Below are positions 7,567-14,842 of a DNA stretch of 34,553 nucleotides, in pieces; the first letter of the stretch is position 1; the number at the start of each line of letters is the position of its first letter. A program made the translations under genes and the position numbers. The DNA lies in assembly GCA_900772495.1 (NCBI GenBank), contig CAAHEJ010000061.1:1-34553 (forward strand), in the 5' to 3' direction. The stretch is from an uncultured Campylobacter sp. (GTDB taxonomy: Bacteria; Campylobacterota; Campylobacteria; Campylobacterales; Campylobacteraceae). The notes below the pieces were generated by a model. It had not been told where the DNA came from. It was given only the letters and a program-made list of their open reading frames with translations, and made no database searches.

Positions 7567-8518
7567 TCACTTCCTCCTTTTCAAAAATGCGTTTTATCTC
7601 AGGGACATAGGACTTTATGCCTTCTTCAAGGCTGAATTTTGGCGCATAAGAAAAGCATTTTTCATCGTTTTTGCCCGCTTGCGTGTGAAATTGATAAGCT
7701 TTGACGAAAGGATTTGGGATAAATTCATACTCAAACTTCGTTTTAAGCTCTTTTTGGAGTATATCTACTATATCTGTAAAGCTTCTAGCCTTGAAAGAAC
7801 CGACATTATAAACGCCACATTTTGCTTCAAGTGCGGCTAAATTTGCATTTACTATGTCCTTAACATAAACAAAGTCCCTAAAAATCTTATCACTACCCTC
7901 AAAAAGTCTTGGGCGTTGTCCGCTAAGCATTTGCAAGCCAAATTGTAGCACCATTGAAGCGGTTTTGTCCTTGAAAAACTCGCCCTCTCCATAGACATTA
8001 AAATAGCGAAGTCCTACTATATGGGCTTTATCATAAAATTTGCTTGCTAGTTTATCCATCATCAGCTTGGAAAAAGCATAAGGATTTTTAGGGGCTTCAA
8101 AGCCCACTTTTTGTGGGCTTGGCGCGTCTCCATAAACAGCAGCAGAGCTTGCGTAGATGAGTTTTGCCTTAAATTCAACAGCCAAAGCGATAAAATCATA
8201 AAAAGAATTTAAATTTGTTTGCAAAACCGCGTTTTGATTTGGTGCTGTGGTGTCTGAAATCGCCGCTTGATGAAAGATGACTTGGGGCTTAAATTTGCGC
8301 ACCTTATCAAGAGTCGCGCTGTCGCAAATGTCGCCCACATATAGCTCGCCCTTAAAATCAAGCAAATTCTTAAAATGCCCAAAACTTTGCAAGTTGCCGT
8401 TGCTAAACCGCTCCTCACTTCGCATTTTATCCACAACTAAAACCTCGTGTTCATCTTGCAAAGATAAAGCCAAACGCGAACCGATAAAGCCCGCTCCACC
8501 CGTAATCACCACTCTCAT
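7559..8518 (-). CDS. hldD: ADP-L-glycero-D-manno-heptose 6-epimerase
   Basis: HldD inverts C6 of ADP-D-glycero-D-manno-heptose, the last step before WaaC and WaaF use the sugar. The protein has 319 residues and is an extended short-chain dehydrogenase: GGAGFIG at 7-13 binds NADP, Ser124/Ser125 lie in IYASSAAVYG, and Tyr147 with Lys151 form the YxxxK catalytic pair (YAFSK). It overlaps gmhB by 4 bp upstream and hldE by 8 bp downstream. Campylobacter literature also calls this gene waaD or rfaD. Confidence 0.95.
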   Translation of the reverse strand: MRVVITGGAGFIGSRLALSLQDEHEVLVVDKMRSEERFSNGNLQSFGHFKNLLDFKGELYVGDICDSATLDKVRKFKPQVIFHQAAISDTTAPNQNAVLQTNLNSFYDFIALAVEFKAKLIYASSAAVYGDAPSPQKVGFEAPKNPYAFSKLMMDKLASKFYDKAHIVGLRYFNVYGEGEFFKDKTASMVLQFGLQMLSGQRPRLFEGSDKIFRDFVYVKDIVNANLAALEAKCGVYNVGSFKARSFTDIVDILQKELKTKFEYEFIPNPFVKAYQFHTQAGKNDEKCFSYAPKFSLEEGIKSYVPEIKRIFEKEEVNA

Positions 8519-9096
8519 AGCCTGTCCTTAAAAAATTCTCTTATCTCGTCTAAATTTGCAAATTCAGTGTAAAATTCGCCCATTTTGCTTGAATTTTCGC
8601 TCAATTTTTCGCCTTTTTTAAAATTTTCGTCCTTAAATTCACTTGTTTGCTCGCAAGCCTTTTTCACAAGGCAAAGCCTTTTTATACCAGCGTTTTGCCC
8701 AGCTTGCATATCGGTAAAATTGTCGCCTATTAAAATGGAATTTGGCAAATCTATGTCAAATTCAGCCTGTGCCTTTAAAATCATACCGGGCTTTGGCTTT
8801 CTACACTCGCACCCTTGCAAATGCGGGCAGTGATAAACCTTGCTTATGCTAATGCCCTTTTTTGCGAACTCATCAAGCATAAATTCGCTTAATTTTTCAA
8901 AGTCTTTTTCGCTGTAAAAACCCCGCTCAATGCCTGATTGATTCGTAATCACAAAGATTTTAAAGCCTTTTTGCGAAAAAAATTCACAAAGTGCAAAAAT
9001 CCCAGCGCAAAACTCAAAGTCTTGCACCTTATAAACATAGCTTTTATCGACATTTATCACGCCGTCTCTATCCAAAAATAAGGCTCTTGCTTTCAT
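8515..9096 (-). CDS. gmhB: D-glycero-D-manno-heptose 1,7-bisphosphate 7-phosphatase
   Basis: GmhB removes the C7 phosphate between the two HldE steps. The HAD motif LFLDRDGVIN (Asp9, Asp11), the TNQSG loop, the zinc site around Cys90, His92, Cys96 and Cys98 (CPHLQGCECRKPKPGM) and IGDNFTD (Asp125, Asp129) are all present. I choose the ATG at 9096 (MKARALFLDRDG, 193 residues) rather than the in-frame ATG at 9105, because the earlier codon overlaps a TATAAT box and has no ribosome site. If that box is used, the mRNA starts almost at the ATG and would be leaderless. Residues after about 150 are Lys/Glu/Ser-rich and poorly conserved-looking. First gene of the heptose operon. Confidence 0.92.
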   Translation of the reverse strand: MKARALFLDRDGVINVDKSYVYKVQDFEFCAGIFALCEFFSQKGFKIFVITNQSGIERGFYSEKDFEKLSEFMLDEFAKKGISISKVYHCPHLQGCECRKPKPGMILKAQAEFDIDLPNSILIGDNFTDMQAGQNAGIKRLCLVKKACEQTSEFKDENFKKGEKLSENSSKMGEFYTEFANLDEIREFFKDRL

Positions 9097-9103
9097 AGCA
9101 AGC

Positions 9104-9109
9104 ATTATA
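9104..9109 (-). promoter_or_regulatory. -10 box of the gmhB operon
   Basis: TATAAT on the minus strand ends 7 nt before the gmhB ATG at 9096, so the transcript should start at or next to that ATG. No Shine-Dalgarno sequence is visible before either candidate start. Confidence 0.55.
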
Positions 9110-9153
9110 ATACAAAATTTTGAATTCTTAATGAATGGTTAAAAAAAATTGTA

Positions 9154-9159
9154 TATAAT
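9154..9159 (+). promoter_or_regulatory. -10 box of the cytochrome c gene
   Basis: TATAAT in the context TTGTATATAATTAAG, about 31 nt before the ATG at 9191. An A-rich run precedes it. A ribosome site AAGGAG lies at 9180-9185. Confidence 0.7.
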
Positions 9160-9190
9160 TAAGGCGAAATTTCACAAGAAAGGAGAAGTG

Positions 9191-9493
9191 ATGAAAAAAC
9201 TTCTTATGATTGCGGCACTTGCCTGTGTGGGCGTGTCTGCTTATGCTGCTGATGCGGCTACGCTTTACAAAAAATGCGCGGTTTGCCACGGTGCAAAGGC
9301 TGAGAAGGTTTATCTCAACAAGGTCCCTGCTCTTAAAACCATCTCAAAGGCTGAAAGACTCAAATATATGAAAGAGTATGCAGCTGGCACGAGAAACGCT
9401 TATGGACAAGGTGCTATAATGAAGCTCAACCTTAAAGGCTTGACAGAAGCTGACTTTGTCGCTATCGAGGACTATATCGATACCCTCAAATAA
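9191..9493 (+). CDS. Periplasmic small c-type cytochrome (Cj1153-like)
   Basis: A 100-residue monohaem cytochrome c. Residues 1-19 (MKKLLMIAALACVGVSAYA) are a Sec signal with an AYA|AD cleavage site. CAVCH at 29-33 binds haem and Met77 in QGAIMKLNL is the likely sixth ligand, giving a cytochrome c553-like electron carrier, probably between the bc1 complex and oxidases or peroxidases. I start at 9191 because AAGGAG precedes it and the signal peptide begins there; the frame extends upstream to 9149 without a ribosome site. A clean terminator follows, so it is a single-gene unit. As I recall, the same gene lies beside gmhB in C. jejuni. Confidence 0.92.
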   Translation: MKKLLMIAALACVGVSAYAADAATLYKKCAVCHGAKAEKVYLNKVPALKTISKAERLKYMKEYAAGTRNAYGQGAIMKLNLKGLTEADFVAIEDYIDTLK

Positions 9494-9522
9494 CAAAAAG
9501 GCGGAAAACTCCGCCTTTTTGT
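9493..9522. terminator. Intrinsic terminator after the cytochrome c gene
   Basis: An 11-bp stem AAAAAGGCGGA / TCCGCCTTTTT with loop AAAC starts right after the stop codon. T-runs flank both sides of the stem, so it may work in both directions. Confidence 0.9.
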
Positions 9523-9564
9523 TCACCCCTTAATTTTTTAAAAATTTTTTATCTTTCTTTTTTG

Positions 9565-9573
9565 ATTATAAGT
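9565..9573 (+). promoter_or_regulatory. Possible promoter of the purine permease gene
   Basis: GATTATAAG, an extended -10-like sequence about 60 nt before the ATG at 9634, downstream of the terminator. AAAGG lies at 9622-9626. Confidence 0.4.
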
Positions 9574-9633
9574 TGCTTTTAACAAAAAATGTGTAAAATT
9601 TACTTTAAAATTCACAAAAACAAAGGCAAAACA

Positions 9634-10950
9634 ATGTCTTTCTTTAAACTCAAAGAAAACCGCACAAATGTCCGCACAGAGATTGTCGCGGGGCTTACGA
9701 CTTTTTTGACGATGATTTATATTATCCCCGTAAATGCAAGCATTATGGCAAACACAGGTATGCCATTTGACGCTCTCATCGTAGCTACGGCACTTATTAC
9801 GATGATAGCCACCGCATTTAACGCATTTTACGCAAATACACCTATTGCAATGAGCGTAGGAATGGGGCTTAACGCATACTTTGCCTTTGGCGTGTGTATC
9901 GCTTTACAAATGCCGTGGCAAAGTGCGCTTGGGGCTGTGTTTGTGTCGGGCTTTATCTTTTTGATTTTGGCTTTTACGAATTTTAGACTTTGGGTGATAA
10001 AGAGCATTCCGCCTGATTTGCGCCGTGCCATTTGCGCGGGCATAGGTGCATTTATCGCCTTTTTGGGTTTGCAACAGATGGGTGTCATCGTGCGAAATGA
10101 CGCTACTTTGGTAGGGCTTGGCGATTTAAAAAGTGCAAAAGTGCTATTTAGCTTGTCTAGCCTTGCTTTGATAATGTTTTTTTGGGTGCTCAAAATCAAA
10201 GGCGCATTCATCATCGGCATTTTGCTTTCATCGCTGATTGCGTGGTGTTTTGGCATAGACGGAGCGACTTTTCCAAAAGAGCTGTTTTCCTTGCCAAATT
10301 TCAGTGGTGAAAATGGGCTAAGCGCGATTTTCTTGCACCTTGACATAGGTGCGGCTTTGAATTTAGCGATGATTCCTATCATCTTAACCTTTTTTATCAC
10401 GCAGCTTTTTGACAGCATAGGGACGATTACGGGCGTGGGAGCGCATGGGCGGATATTTGAGAACAAGGACGGAGAGAAAAAGCTCGGACGCACACTAATT
10501 AGCGATGCGACAGGTTCATCTGTGAGTGCGTTTTTAGGCACTTCAACCGTAACCGCCTTTGTCGAAAGCTCCACAGGCGTAGAAAGTGGCGGGCGCACAG
10601 GGCTTACAGCCCTTGTTGTGGCGGTGTGTTTTGGGCTTTGTTTGTTTTTGCTGCCTATTTTTAAGGCTATCCCCGCTGGTGCTATTTATCCCGTGCTTGT
10701 AATGGTAGGCATTTTGATGTTTATGGAAGTGGCAAACATTGATTTTAAGGACTCAGCTATCGCGGTAGCGAGCTTTTTCATCGTTGTGATGATGCCCTTT
10801 ACTTACTCCATTACCACAGGCTTTGCCTTTGGCTTTATCGCATACACTCTAATGCGCCTTTTTATGAGAGAATTTGACAAGATAAATTCGGGCATTATCA
10901 GTTTAAGCATTATTTCGCTTATGGTTTTTGTGCTAGTGTTTTTAAGATAA
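9634..10950 (+). CDS. NCS2-family purine base permease (AzgA/GhxP type)
   Basis: A 438-residue inner-membrane transporter with about 12-14 hydrophobic segments. MSFFKLKENRTNVRTEIVAG then LTTFLTMIYIIPVNASIMAN is the typical start of the AzgA-like branch of NCS2, which imports adenine, guanine or hypoxanthine with protons. GMGLNAYFAFG near 85-95 and the later segment around STGVESGGRTGLTALVV fit the substrate-site regions of the family. I start at 9634, after AAAGG. The phosphoribosyltransferase gene follows after 8 nt, giving an uptake-plus-salvage operon. The exact base transported cannot be told from sequence. Confidence 0.88.
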   Translation: MSFFKLKENRTNVRTEIVAGLTTFLTMIYIIPVNASIMANTGMPFDALIVATALITMIATAFNAFYANTPIAMSVGMGLNAYFAFGVCIALQMPWQSALGAVFVSGFIFLILAFTNFRLWVIKSIPPDLRRAICAGIGAFIAFLGLQQMGVIVRNDATLVGLGDLKSAKVLFSLSSLALIMFFWVLKIKGAFIIGILLSSLIAWCFGIDGATFPKELFSLPNFSGENGLSAIFLHLDIGAALNLAMIPIILTFFITQLFDSIGTITGVGAHGRIFENKDGEKKLGRTLISDATGSSVSAFLGTSTVTAFVESSTGVESGGRTGLTALVVAVCFGLCLFLLPIFKAIPAGAIYPVLVMVGILMFMEVANIDFKDSAIAVASFFIVVMMPFTYSITTGFAFGFIAYTLMRLFMREFDKINSGIISLSIISLMVFVLVFLR

Positions 10951-10958
10951 GGGGGTAA

Positions 10959-11399
10959 ATGATGATACAATATACTTTTGATGAATTTGAAAGCGATGTC
11001 AAAGCCCTTGTGGCAAAAGTTCGCGCTGAATTTGTGCCTGAGGTTATCGTGGCGGTAGCTCGGGGCGGGCTTACTTTGGGGCATTTTATGGCTATGCAGC
11101 TTAACAACCGCAAGCTTTTCGTGCTTAACTCCATACACTACGATGACACGCAAAAGCTTGATGAACTTCATATCTTTAATGTGCCTGATTTATCGGACTT
11201 TAAAAAGGTTTTGATAGTTGATGATATGATAGATAGTGGCGATACGATGAGTAAGATAAAGGCTTTGCTTGAAAGCAAATATCCGCGAGTTGAATTTAAG
11301 GTGGCGACTTTGTTTTACAAAAATAGCGCGAAATTTCAACCAAATTTTACACTTAAACTCGCAACGGAATGGATAGAGTTTTTTTGGGAGAAAGTTTAA
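10959..11399 (+). CDS. Purine phosphoribosyltransferase
   Basis: A 146-residue type I phosphoribosyltransferase. VLIVDDMIDSGDT (residues 84-96) is the PRPP-binding loop and VAVARGGLTLGHFMA (31-45) the first loop with the non-proline cis peptide region. It should join a purine base to PRPP; in related proteins the base is xanthine, hypoxanthine or guanine. The start is one of two adjacent ATG codons (10959 or 10962) after GGGGG. The distance to the permease gene is 8 nt, so the pair is one operon that imports and traps the base. Confidence 0.87.
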   Translation: MMIQYTFDEFESDVKALVAKVRAEFVPEVIVAVARGGLTLGHFMAMQLNNRKLFVLNSIHYDDTQKLDELHIFNVPDLSDFKKVLIVDDMIDSGDTMSKIKALLESKYPRVEFKVATLFYKNSAKFQPNFTLKLATEWIEFFWEKV

Positions 11400-11418
11400 A
11401 GGCGATTTTTACGCCTTT
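11398..11418 (+). terminator. Hairpin at the end of the purine salvage operon
   Basis: AAAGGCG and CGCCTTT pair across a 7-nt loop, overlapping the stop codon. There are only three T after the stem, so it is a weak intrinsic terminator at best. Confidence 0.45.
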
Positions 11419-11520
11419 GCCAAAAATCAAATTTTTTCGCCTTAAATTTAAGTGCTATTTTAGCTGTGTCTCAAACCTTGTCGAGTGCGCCTAACCTGCT
11501 GATTTTACTGAGGGGTGGAT

Positions 11521-11694
11521 ATGAATGAAGTTGCATCATCTATAAAAGCTTACGCAACAAATAAAGGCTTTATTAAAGAAATTGATAATATAGTAACAGG
11601 TGTCGCAAAATGTATGAATGACTTAGGCGTTATTGATATTTTAGATGATTCTATACTTAATGAAGCCTATAAATGTGTAGATGAATTGCGTTAA
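11521..11694 (+). CDS. Small ORF of 57 residues, unknown
   Basis: An ATG at 11521 with a good ribosome site (GAGGGG, about 6 nt before) opens a frame of 57 codons ending at 11694. The predicted protein begins MNEVASSIKAYATNKGFIKE and has two cysteines (31 and 52). It looks soluble and acidic, mostly helical. I do not recognise a family. The codons are more AT-rich (several ATA) than in the flanking genes, which may mean recent acquisition. It lies alone in the 400-bp gap between the phosphoribosyltransferase and the MFS gene. Confidence 0.5.
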   Translation: MNEVASSIKAYATNKGFIKEIDNIVTGVAKCMNDLGVIDILDDSILNEAYKCVDELR

Positions 11695-11796
11695 AATAAA
11701 AACAATAAAATCAAACTTCTTTGTAAAGTGTGAATTTGTTTTGCTTGCACCTCATCTCGAACTTGCGATTTCGACAAATCCGCCTTTAATGAGCGT

Positions 11797-13113
11797 TTAA
11801 ACGAGCTTTAACAGCCCTTGCAACGCCTTTTCATCGATGATTTTGCTGTCGTATTTGACGACAAGCTGAGTTGAATTCGTGTAAATTTCAACTATGCCCT
11901 TATGCGATGAAAGTGCGCTAGTATCGAGCTTTGTATTTAGTGCAAGGTATAGGTTTTTAAAATCACTCGGGCTTTTAAGGAAACAAAGCAACACAAACCA
12001 AGCGCAAATGATGATGAGCAGCACTACGGTGAGTTCAAGCATACTCAAAAACTCCCACGCCAAGCCACTTACAAGCCCACCCAAAAAGCTACCCCCGTAA
12101 CCAAAGGCATTAAACACGCCCAAAGCCGCTCCACGCTCGTTTGCAAGGGCGAATTTGCTCGCCACACTTTGCATAATCGGCTCGTGCAGGTTAAAGCCTA
12201 CGAAAAAAACAACCACGCCAGCGATAAAAATGCCAACGCTATACGCTCCAAGCTCGAAAGCTAGGCTCATCAAGGCAAAGGCAAGGGCGAAAATCCCCAC
12301 GCCCACGAGCAAAAGTAGCTTACTCAAACCCCGCCTTTCGCCCAAAGCCCCAGCCGCACCCATAGCCAAAAAGCCCGCTATCATCGCCCACGCATACACG
12401 AGCCAAAGCTCATTTTTAGGGTAATCAAAGCGCACCAAAACAAGCGGTATGATGAAAAAAGCAATAGCAATGAGCATTTTTTGCATAAAACTTGTCAAAT
12501 TCATCAAGGCTAAATTTTTTTGCTTTAAAAGCTGTAAAATCGGCGTTTTAGGGCTTTTTGCGGTGATTTTTGGCTCTTTTGGCACAGCCGTGTAAAGCAG
12601 CACTATGCAAAGAGCTGTAAGCACAATGCTTATCCAAAACAAGCTCGCAAGCCCAAAATACTGACTCAAAAGTGGCGAAAGCACCATAGAAAGGGCAAAG
12701 GCAAGCCCTATGCAAGCACCCATTATCGCCATAGCTTTGGAGCGTTGCTCTTCTTTGACAAAATCGCTTATCATCGCCGTAGCCACAGCTCCCACAGCCC
12801 CAGAGCCTTGCAAAGCCCGTCCTATCATCATCAGCCAAATATCATTTGCCACAGCGCAAACGGCTGAGCCTATTATAAACACCACAAGCCCCAAGCACAA
12901 GGCTTTTTTGCGCCCGATTTTGTCGCTTAAAACTCCAAAAGGCACTTGAAAGAGCATTTGCATCAAAGCGTAAATGCCGATGAGTAGCCCTGTTAAAAAC
13001 TCATTTGCCCCTTTAAGCTCCAAAGCATAAAGGCTCAACACAGGCAAAACGATGAAAAGCCCAAAAAACCTTGTAGCGATGATGAATGAAAGCGGCAAAA
13101 TGCTTTTAAGCAT
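11797..13113 (-). CDS. MFS transporter with a C-terminal soluble domain
   Basis: A 438-residue transporter of the major facilitator superfamily. The motif-A loop GVLSDKIGRKK at 60-70 between helices 2 and 3 and about 12 hydrophobic segments up to residue 380 fit the drug:proton antiporter branch. The last 50 or so residues (from FKNLYLALNTKLD) are soluble: IVEIYTNSTQLVVKYDSKII followed by a short helix. This looks like the ferredoxin-like YAM domain of E. coli YajR, which is an inference from the beta-alpha pattern. The ATG follows AAGGA. Substrate unknown; multidrug or metabolite efflux is likely. Confidence 0.85.
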   Translation of the reverse strand: MLKSILPLSFIIATRFFGLFIVLPVLSLYALELKGANEFLTGLLIGIYALMQMLFQVPFGVLSDKIGRKKALCLGLVVFIIGSAVCAVANDIWLMMIGRALQGSGAVGAVATAMISDFVKEEQRSKAMAIMGACIGLAFALSMVLSPLLSQYFGLASLFWISIVLTALCIVLLYTAVPKEPKITAKSPKTPILQLLKQKNLALMNLTSFMQKMLIAIAFFIIPLVLVRFDYPKNELWLVYAWAMIAGFLAMGAAGALGERRGLSKLLLLVGVGIFALAFALMSLAFELGAYSVGIFIAGVVVFFVGFNLHEPIMQSVASKFALANERGAALGVFNAFGYGGSFLGGLVSGLAWEFLSMLELTVVLLIIICAWFVLLCFLKSPSDFKNLYLALNTKLDTSALSSHKGIVEIYTNSTQLVVKYDSKIIDEKALQGLLKLV

Positions 13114-13189
13114 AGCAAAGTCCTTGTTTGAAAATCAAAAACGCATTATAGCACAAAAATTCAAATTCCTTGTCATACTTTTATAAATT

Positions 13190-13284
13190 GTCATACCAAG
13201 CGTAGCGAAGTATCCACTTGCAAAACTTTGTTTATGGTAATGAGCAAGTGCAAAGTATCCAAATCAAGGTAAATTTGGATACTT
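13190..13284. repeat. Dispersed palindromic repeat in the MFS-omp gap
   Basis: GTCATACCAAGCG with TAGCGAAGTATCCA (13190-13215) is a relative of the repeats inside the glycosyltransferase and macB. It is followed by CACTTGC ... GCAAGTG arms and by a perfect 12-bp inverted repeat, AAGTATCCAAAT (13253-13264) and ATTTGGATACTT (13273-13284), with an 8-nt loop. The whole looks like a small non-coding palindromic element. A partial copy, TGTCATACTT, lies at 13171-13180. Confidence 0.7.
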
Positions 13285-13359
13285 CAAAGAAAGAGATAAC
13301 CCGCTTGAAATGCGATAAATTCAAGCCCTTGCCCAAATTCATCGCCCCAAGCAGGCGAA

Positions 13360-13560
13360 GTTAGTTTGTTTGCTCCGCTTTAAACGAAAGCAAAGCTGGC
13401 TCGCTCAACTTTTACTCATTACTCAAAGTAAAAATTCATTATTTTTACTTATCGTTCAAAAACGAAATTTACTCATCACTCCAAGCAAACACTCATTTAA
13501 CTTTCGCTCATCGCTTAAAACGACAACCCGTTCAGCTCTCAAAAGCCACTCAGTTTCACC
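13360..13560. repeat. Degenerate short repeats forming small hairpins
   Basis: The rest of the 452-bp gap 13114-13565 holds several diverged copies of a unit of about 30 bp resembling GCTCATCGCTTAAAACGA. Examples are TTTGCTCCGCTTTAAACGAA with AGCAAA, TTTTAC-(12 nt)-GTAAAA, and TCGTT-CAA-AAACGA. Each copy has its own small inverted repeat. A frame runs through it (13370-13576, plus) but its translation is an irregular mix of Lys, Ser and Leu and I regard it as non-coding. No gene is seen in the gap. Confidence 0.5.
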
Positions 13561-13565
13561 CAGCT

Positions 13566-14294
13566 TTAAAAGCTAAAAGTATAACGCAAGCCCACTTGAT
13601 AAGGCTGTGCAGCCTTAAAGGTTTGTGTCGCTTTTCCGAGCGCTTCTTCATGTAGCGTTTCTTCTTTTGTTTTTTCCATAAAAGCAAAACGCCCATAAAG
13701 CTCCACGCCGTGTTTTTGCGCTATTTGCGCCCTTACGCCTACATTGACACCCATATCAAAGCCGCTTAATTTAAAGTCCTTAAAAGCAGGCTTATCACTA
13801 CCACCAGTCATCATCGGCGTTACATCCATCAGAGCATTTTTCGCCTTATAGCTCGCATACGCTAGGCTAAGCCCACCAAAAGCGCCAAATTCAAGGCTAT
13901 CATTTGAGATGAAATTATACAAAGCATCGACATTTGCGCTTAAATTCAGCGCACTGATTTTAGGGCTAAAATTTACCATCTCACCCATATAAAAAGCGTT
14001 GTCGATTTTAAAATCCGCACCATAATCAACCACACCATAGTAGCGCAAGCCAAAGTTTTCGGTAAAAAACTGCTTATATCCAGCCAAAAAGCCATAGCGC
14101 AAAGCACTTGCGGATTTTGAGTCAGTTTGGCAAGCAGACATTCCGCCACCTGCCGAACAAAATTCATTTGTGGTTTTTGCCCCGCCAAAGCCAAGCTGCA
14201 CGCCCACAAAAGCTCCGTCCGTCTCAGCTAGCGCACTGCTAGCACCTAAAATCCCAGCCAGAGCAACGCTCACGGCAAATTTGTTTATACTCAT
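13566..14294 (-). CDS. Outer-membrane beta-barrel protein (Helicobacter/Campylobacter OMP type)
   Basis: A 242-residue protein. Residues 1-23 (MSINKFAVSVALAGILGASSALA) are a Sec signal with ALA|ET cleavage. The mature part alternates polar and aromatic residues and ends in VGLRYTFSF, the C-terminal aromatic signature for outer-membrane assembly. Two cysteines in CSAGGGMSAC (near 47-56) could form a loop disulfide. It resembles the small Hop/Hof-like outer-membrane proteins of this class of bacteria; ligand or pore function is unknown. AAAGGA precedes the ATG. A 12-nt G tract next to a -10-like box lies 117-139 nt upstream, so expression may be phase variable. No partner gene overlaps. Confidence 0.82.
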   Translation of the reverse strand: MSINKFAVSVALAGILGASSALAETDGAFVGVQLGFGGAKTTNEFCSAGGGMSACQTDSKSASALRYGFLAGYKQFFTENFGLRYYGVVDYGADFKIDNAFYMGEMVNFSPKISALNLSANVDALYNFISNDSLEFGAFGGLSLAYASYKAKNALMDVTPMMTGGSDKPAFKDFKLSGFDMGVNVGVRAQIAQKHGVELYGRFAFMEKTKEETLHEEALGKATQTFKAAQPYQVGLRYTFSF

Positions 14295-14410
14295 AAGAGT
14301 CCTTTAAGATGAATTTCTAAATTTTTAAGCCCTTTGCGCCTAAAATTCAAACTTTTAATCAAAAATTTAAATTTAAAAAGACAAAAAACGCTTAAAATTT
14401 AGATAAGCTA

Positions 14411-14433
14411 ATAATACAATGCCCCCCCCCCCC
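14411..14433 (-). promoter_or_regulatory. Candidate phase-variable promoter of the outer-membrane protein gene
   Basis: On the minus strand a run of 12 G (14422-14433) is followed after 5 nt (CATTG) by TATTAT (14411-14416), a -10-like box. The tract therefore fills the spacer between -10 and any -35. Adding or losing a G would change the spacing, as described for phase-variable promoters in H. pylori and other bacteria. The leader would be about 110 nt. Confidence 0.5.
14422..14433. repeat. Poly-C/G tract, 12 nt
   Basis: Twelve consecutive C on the plus strand (G on the strand of the outer-membrane protein gene). It is intergenic. A 64-codon frame crosses it but is not credible as a protein. 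Confidence 0.95.
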
Positions 14434-14439
14434 AACCGC

Positions 14440-14835
14440 GAGTAAATGAAAAAAGGAATTTTCAAAAAAATTTGAAAAATTTTGAAAATTTGTGGAATTT
14501 GTGAATTTTTGTTGCGAAAAATTTGGATTTTTTGAATTTTTTGAAAAGTTCTTTAAATTTTTTTGGATTTTTTGATAATTTTTCAAATTTCTTTAAATTT
14601 TTTATTGAATTTCTTTTTTGGTTTTTTGAATTTTTTACAAGGGTTGAGAAAATTTTGTGAAAAATTTGAATTTTTTACAAGAATTTTGAATTTTTGCGGA
14701 GAATTTAAATTCTACGCAAGAATTTGAAAAAATTTTTTTCACAGGATTTAAAATTTTGTAAGGAATTTAAATTTTTGCAGGGCAAAAAATCATAAAATTT
14801 AAAATTTTTGTCAAAATTCTAAATTTTTCAAAAAT
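14440..14835. repeat. Very AT-rich island packed with RAATTY (AAATTT/GAATTT) motifs
   Basis: About 30 copies of RAATTY, mostly GAATTT or AAATTT, lie in about 390 bp, one every 13 bp or so. The flanking genes do not look like this. No credible frame, tRNA or clean terminator is visible. Together with 14295-14433 it forms the 548-bp gap between the outer-membrane protein gene and hydD. Confidence 0.75.
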
Positions 14836-14842
14836 TTAGCCT

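Noticed and set aside
11461..11526. An upstream frame ending ...ILLRGGYE just before the 57-residue ORF
   Set aside because: No start codon or ribosome site could be found for it, and it is short; I keep it as untranslated leader.
13370..13576. A 68-codon plus-strand frame in the repeat gap
   Set aside because: It translates hairpin repeats into an irregular Lys/Ser/Leu mix, lacks a ribosome site and ends inside the opposite gene.
14392..14586. A 64-codon frame on the minus strand spanning the 12-nt G tract
   Set aside because: Its translation is almost only Asn, Lys, Phe and Ser from the AT-rich repeats, with no ribosome site or similarity to a family; the tract is better explained as part of the outer-membrane protein promoter.
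14440..14835. Replication origin in the AT-rich island
   Set aside because: No DnaA-box cluster (TTATCCACA-like) and no dnaA or related gene is seen; the motif that repeats is RAATTY.
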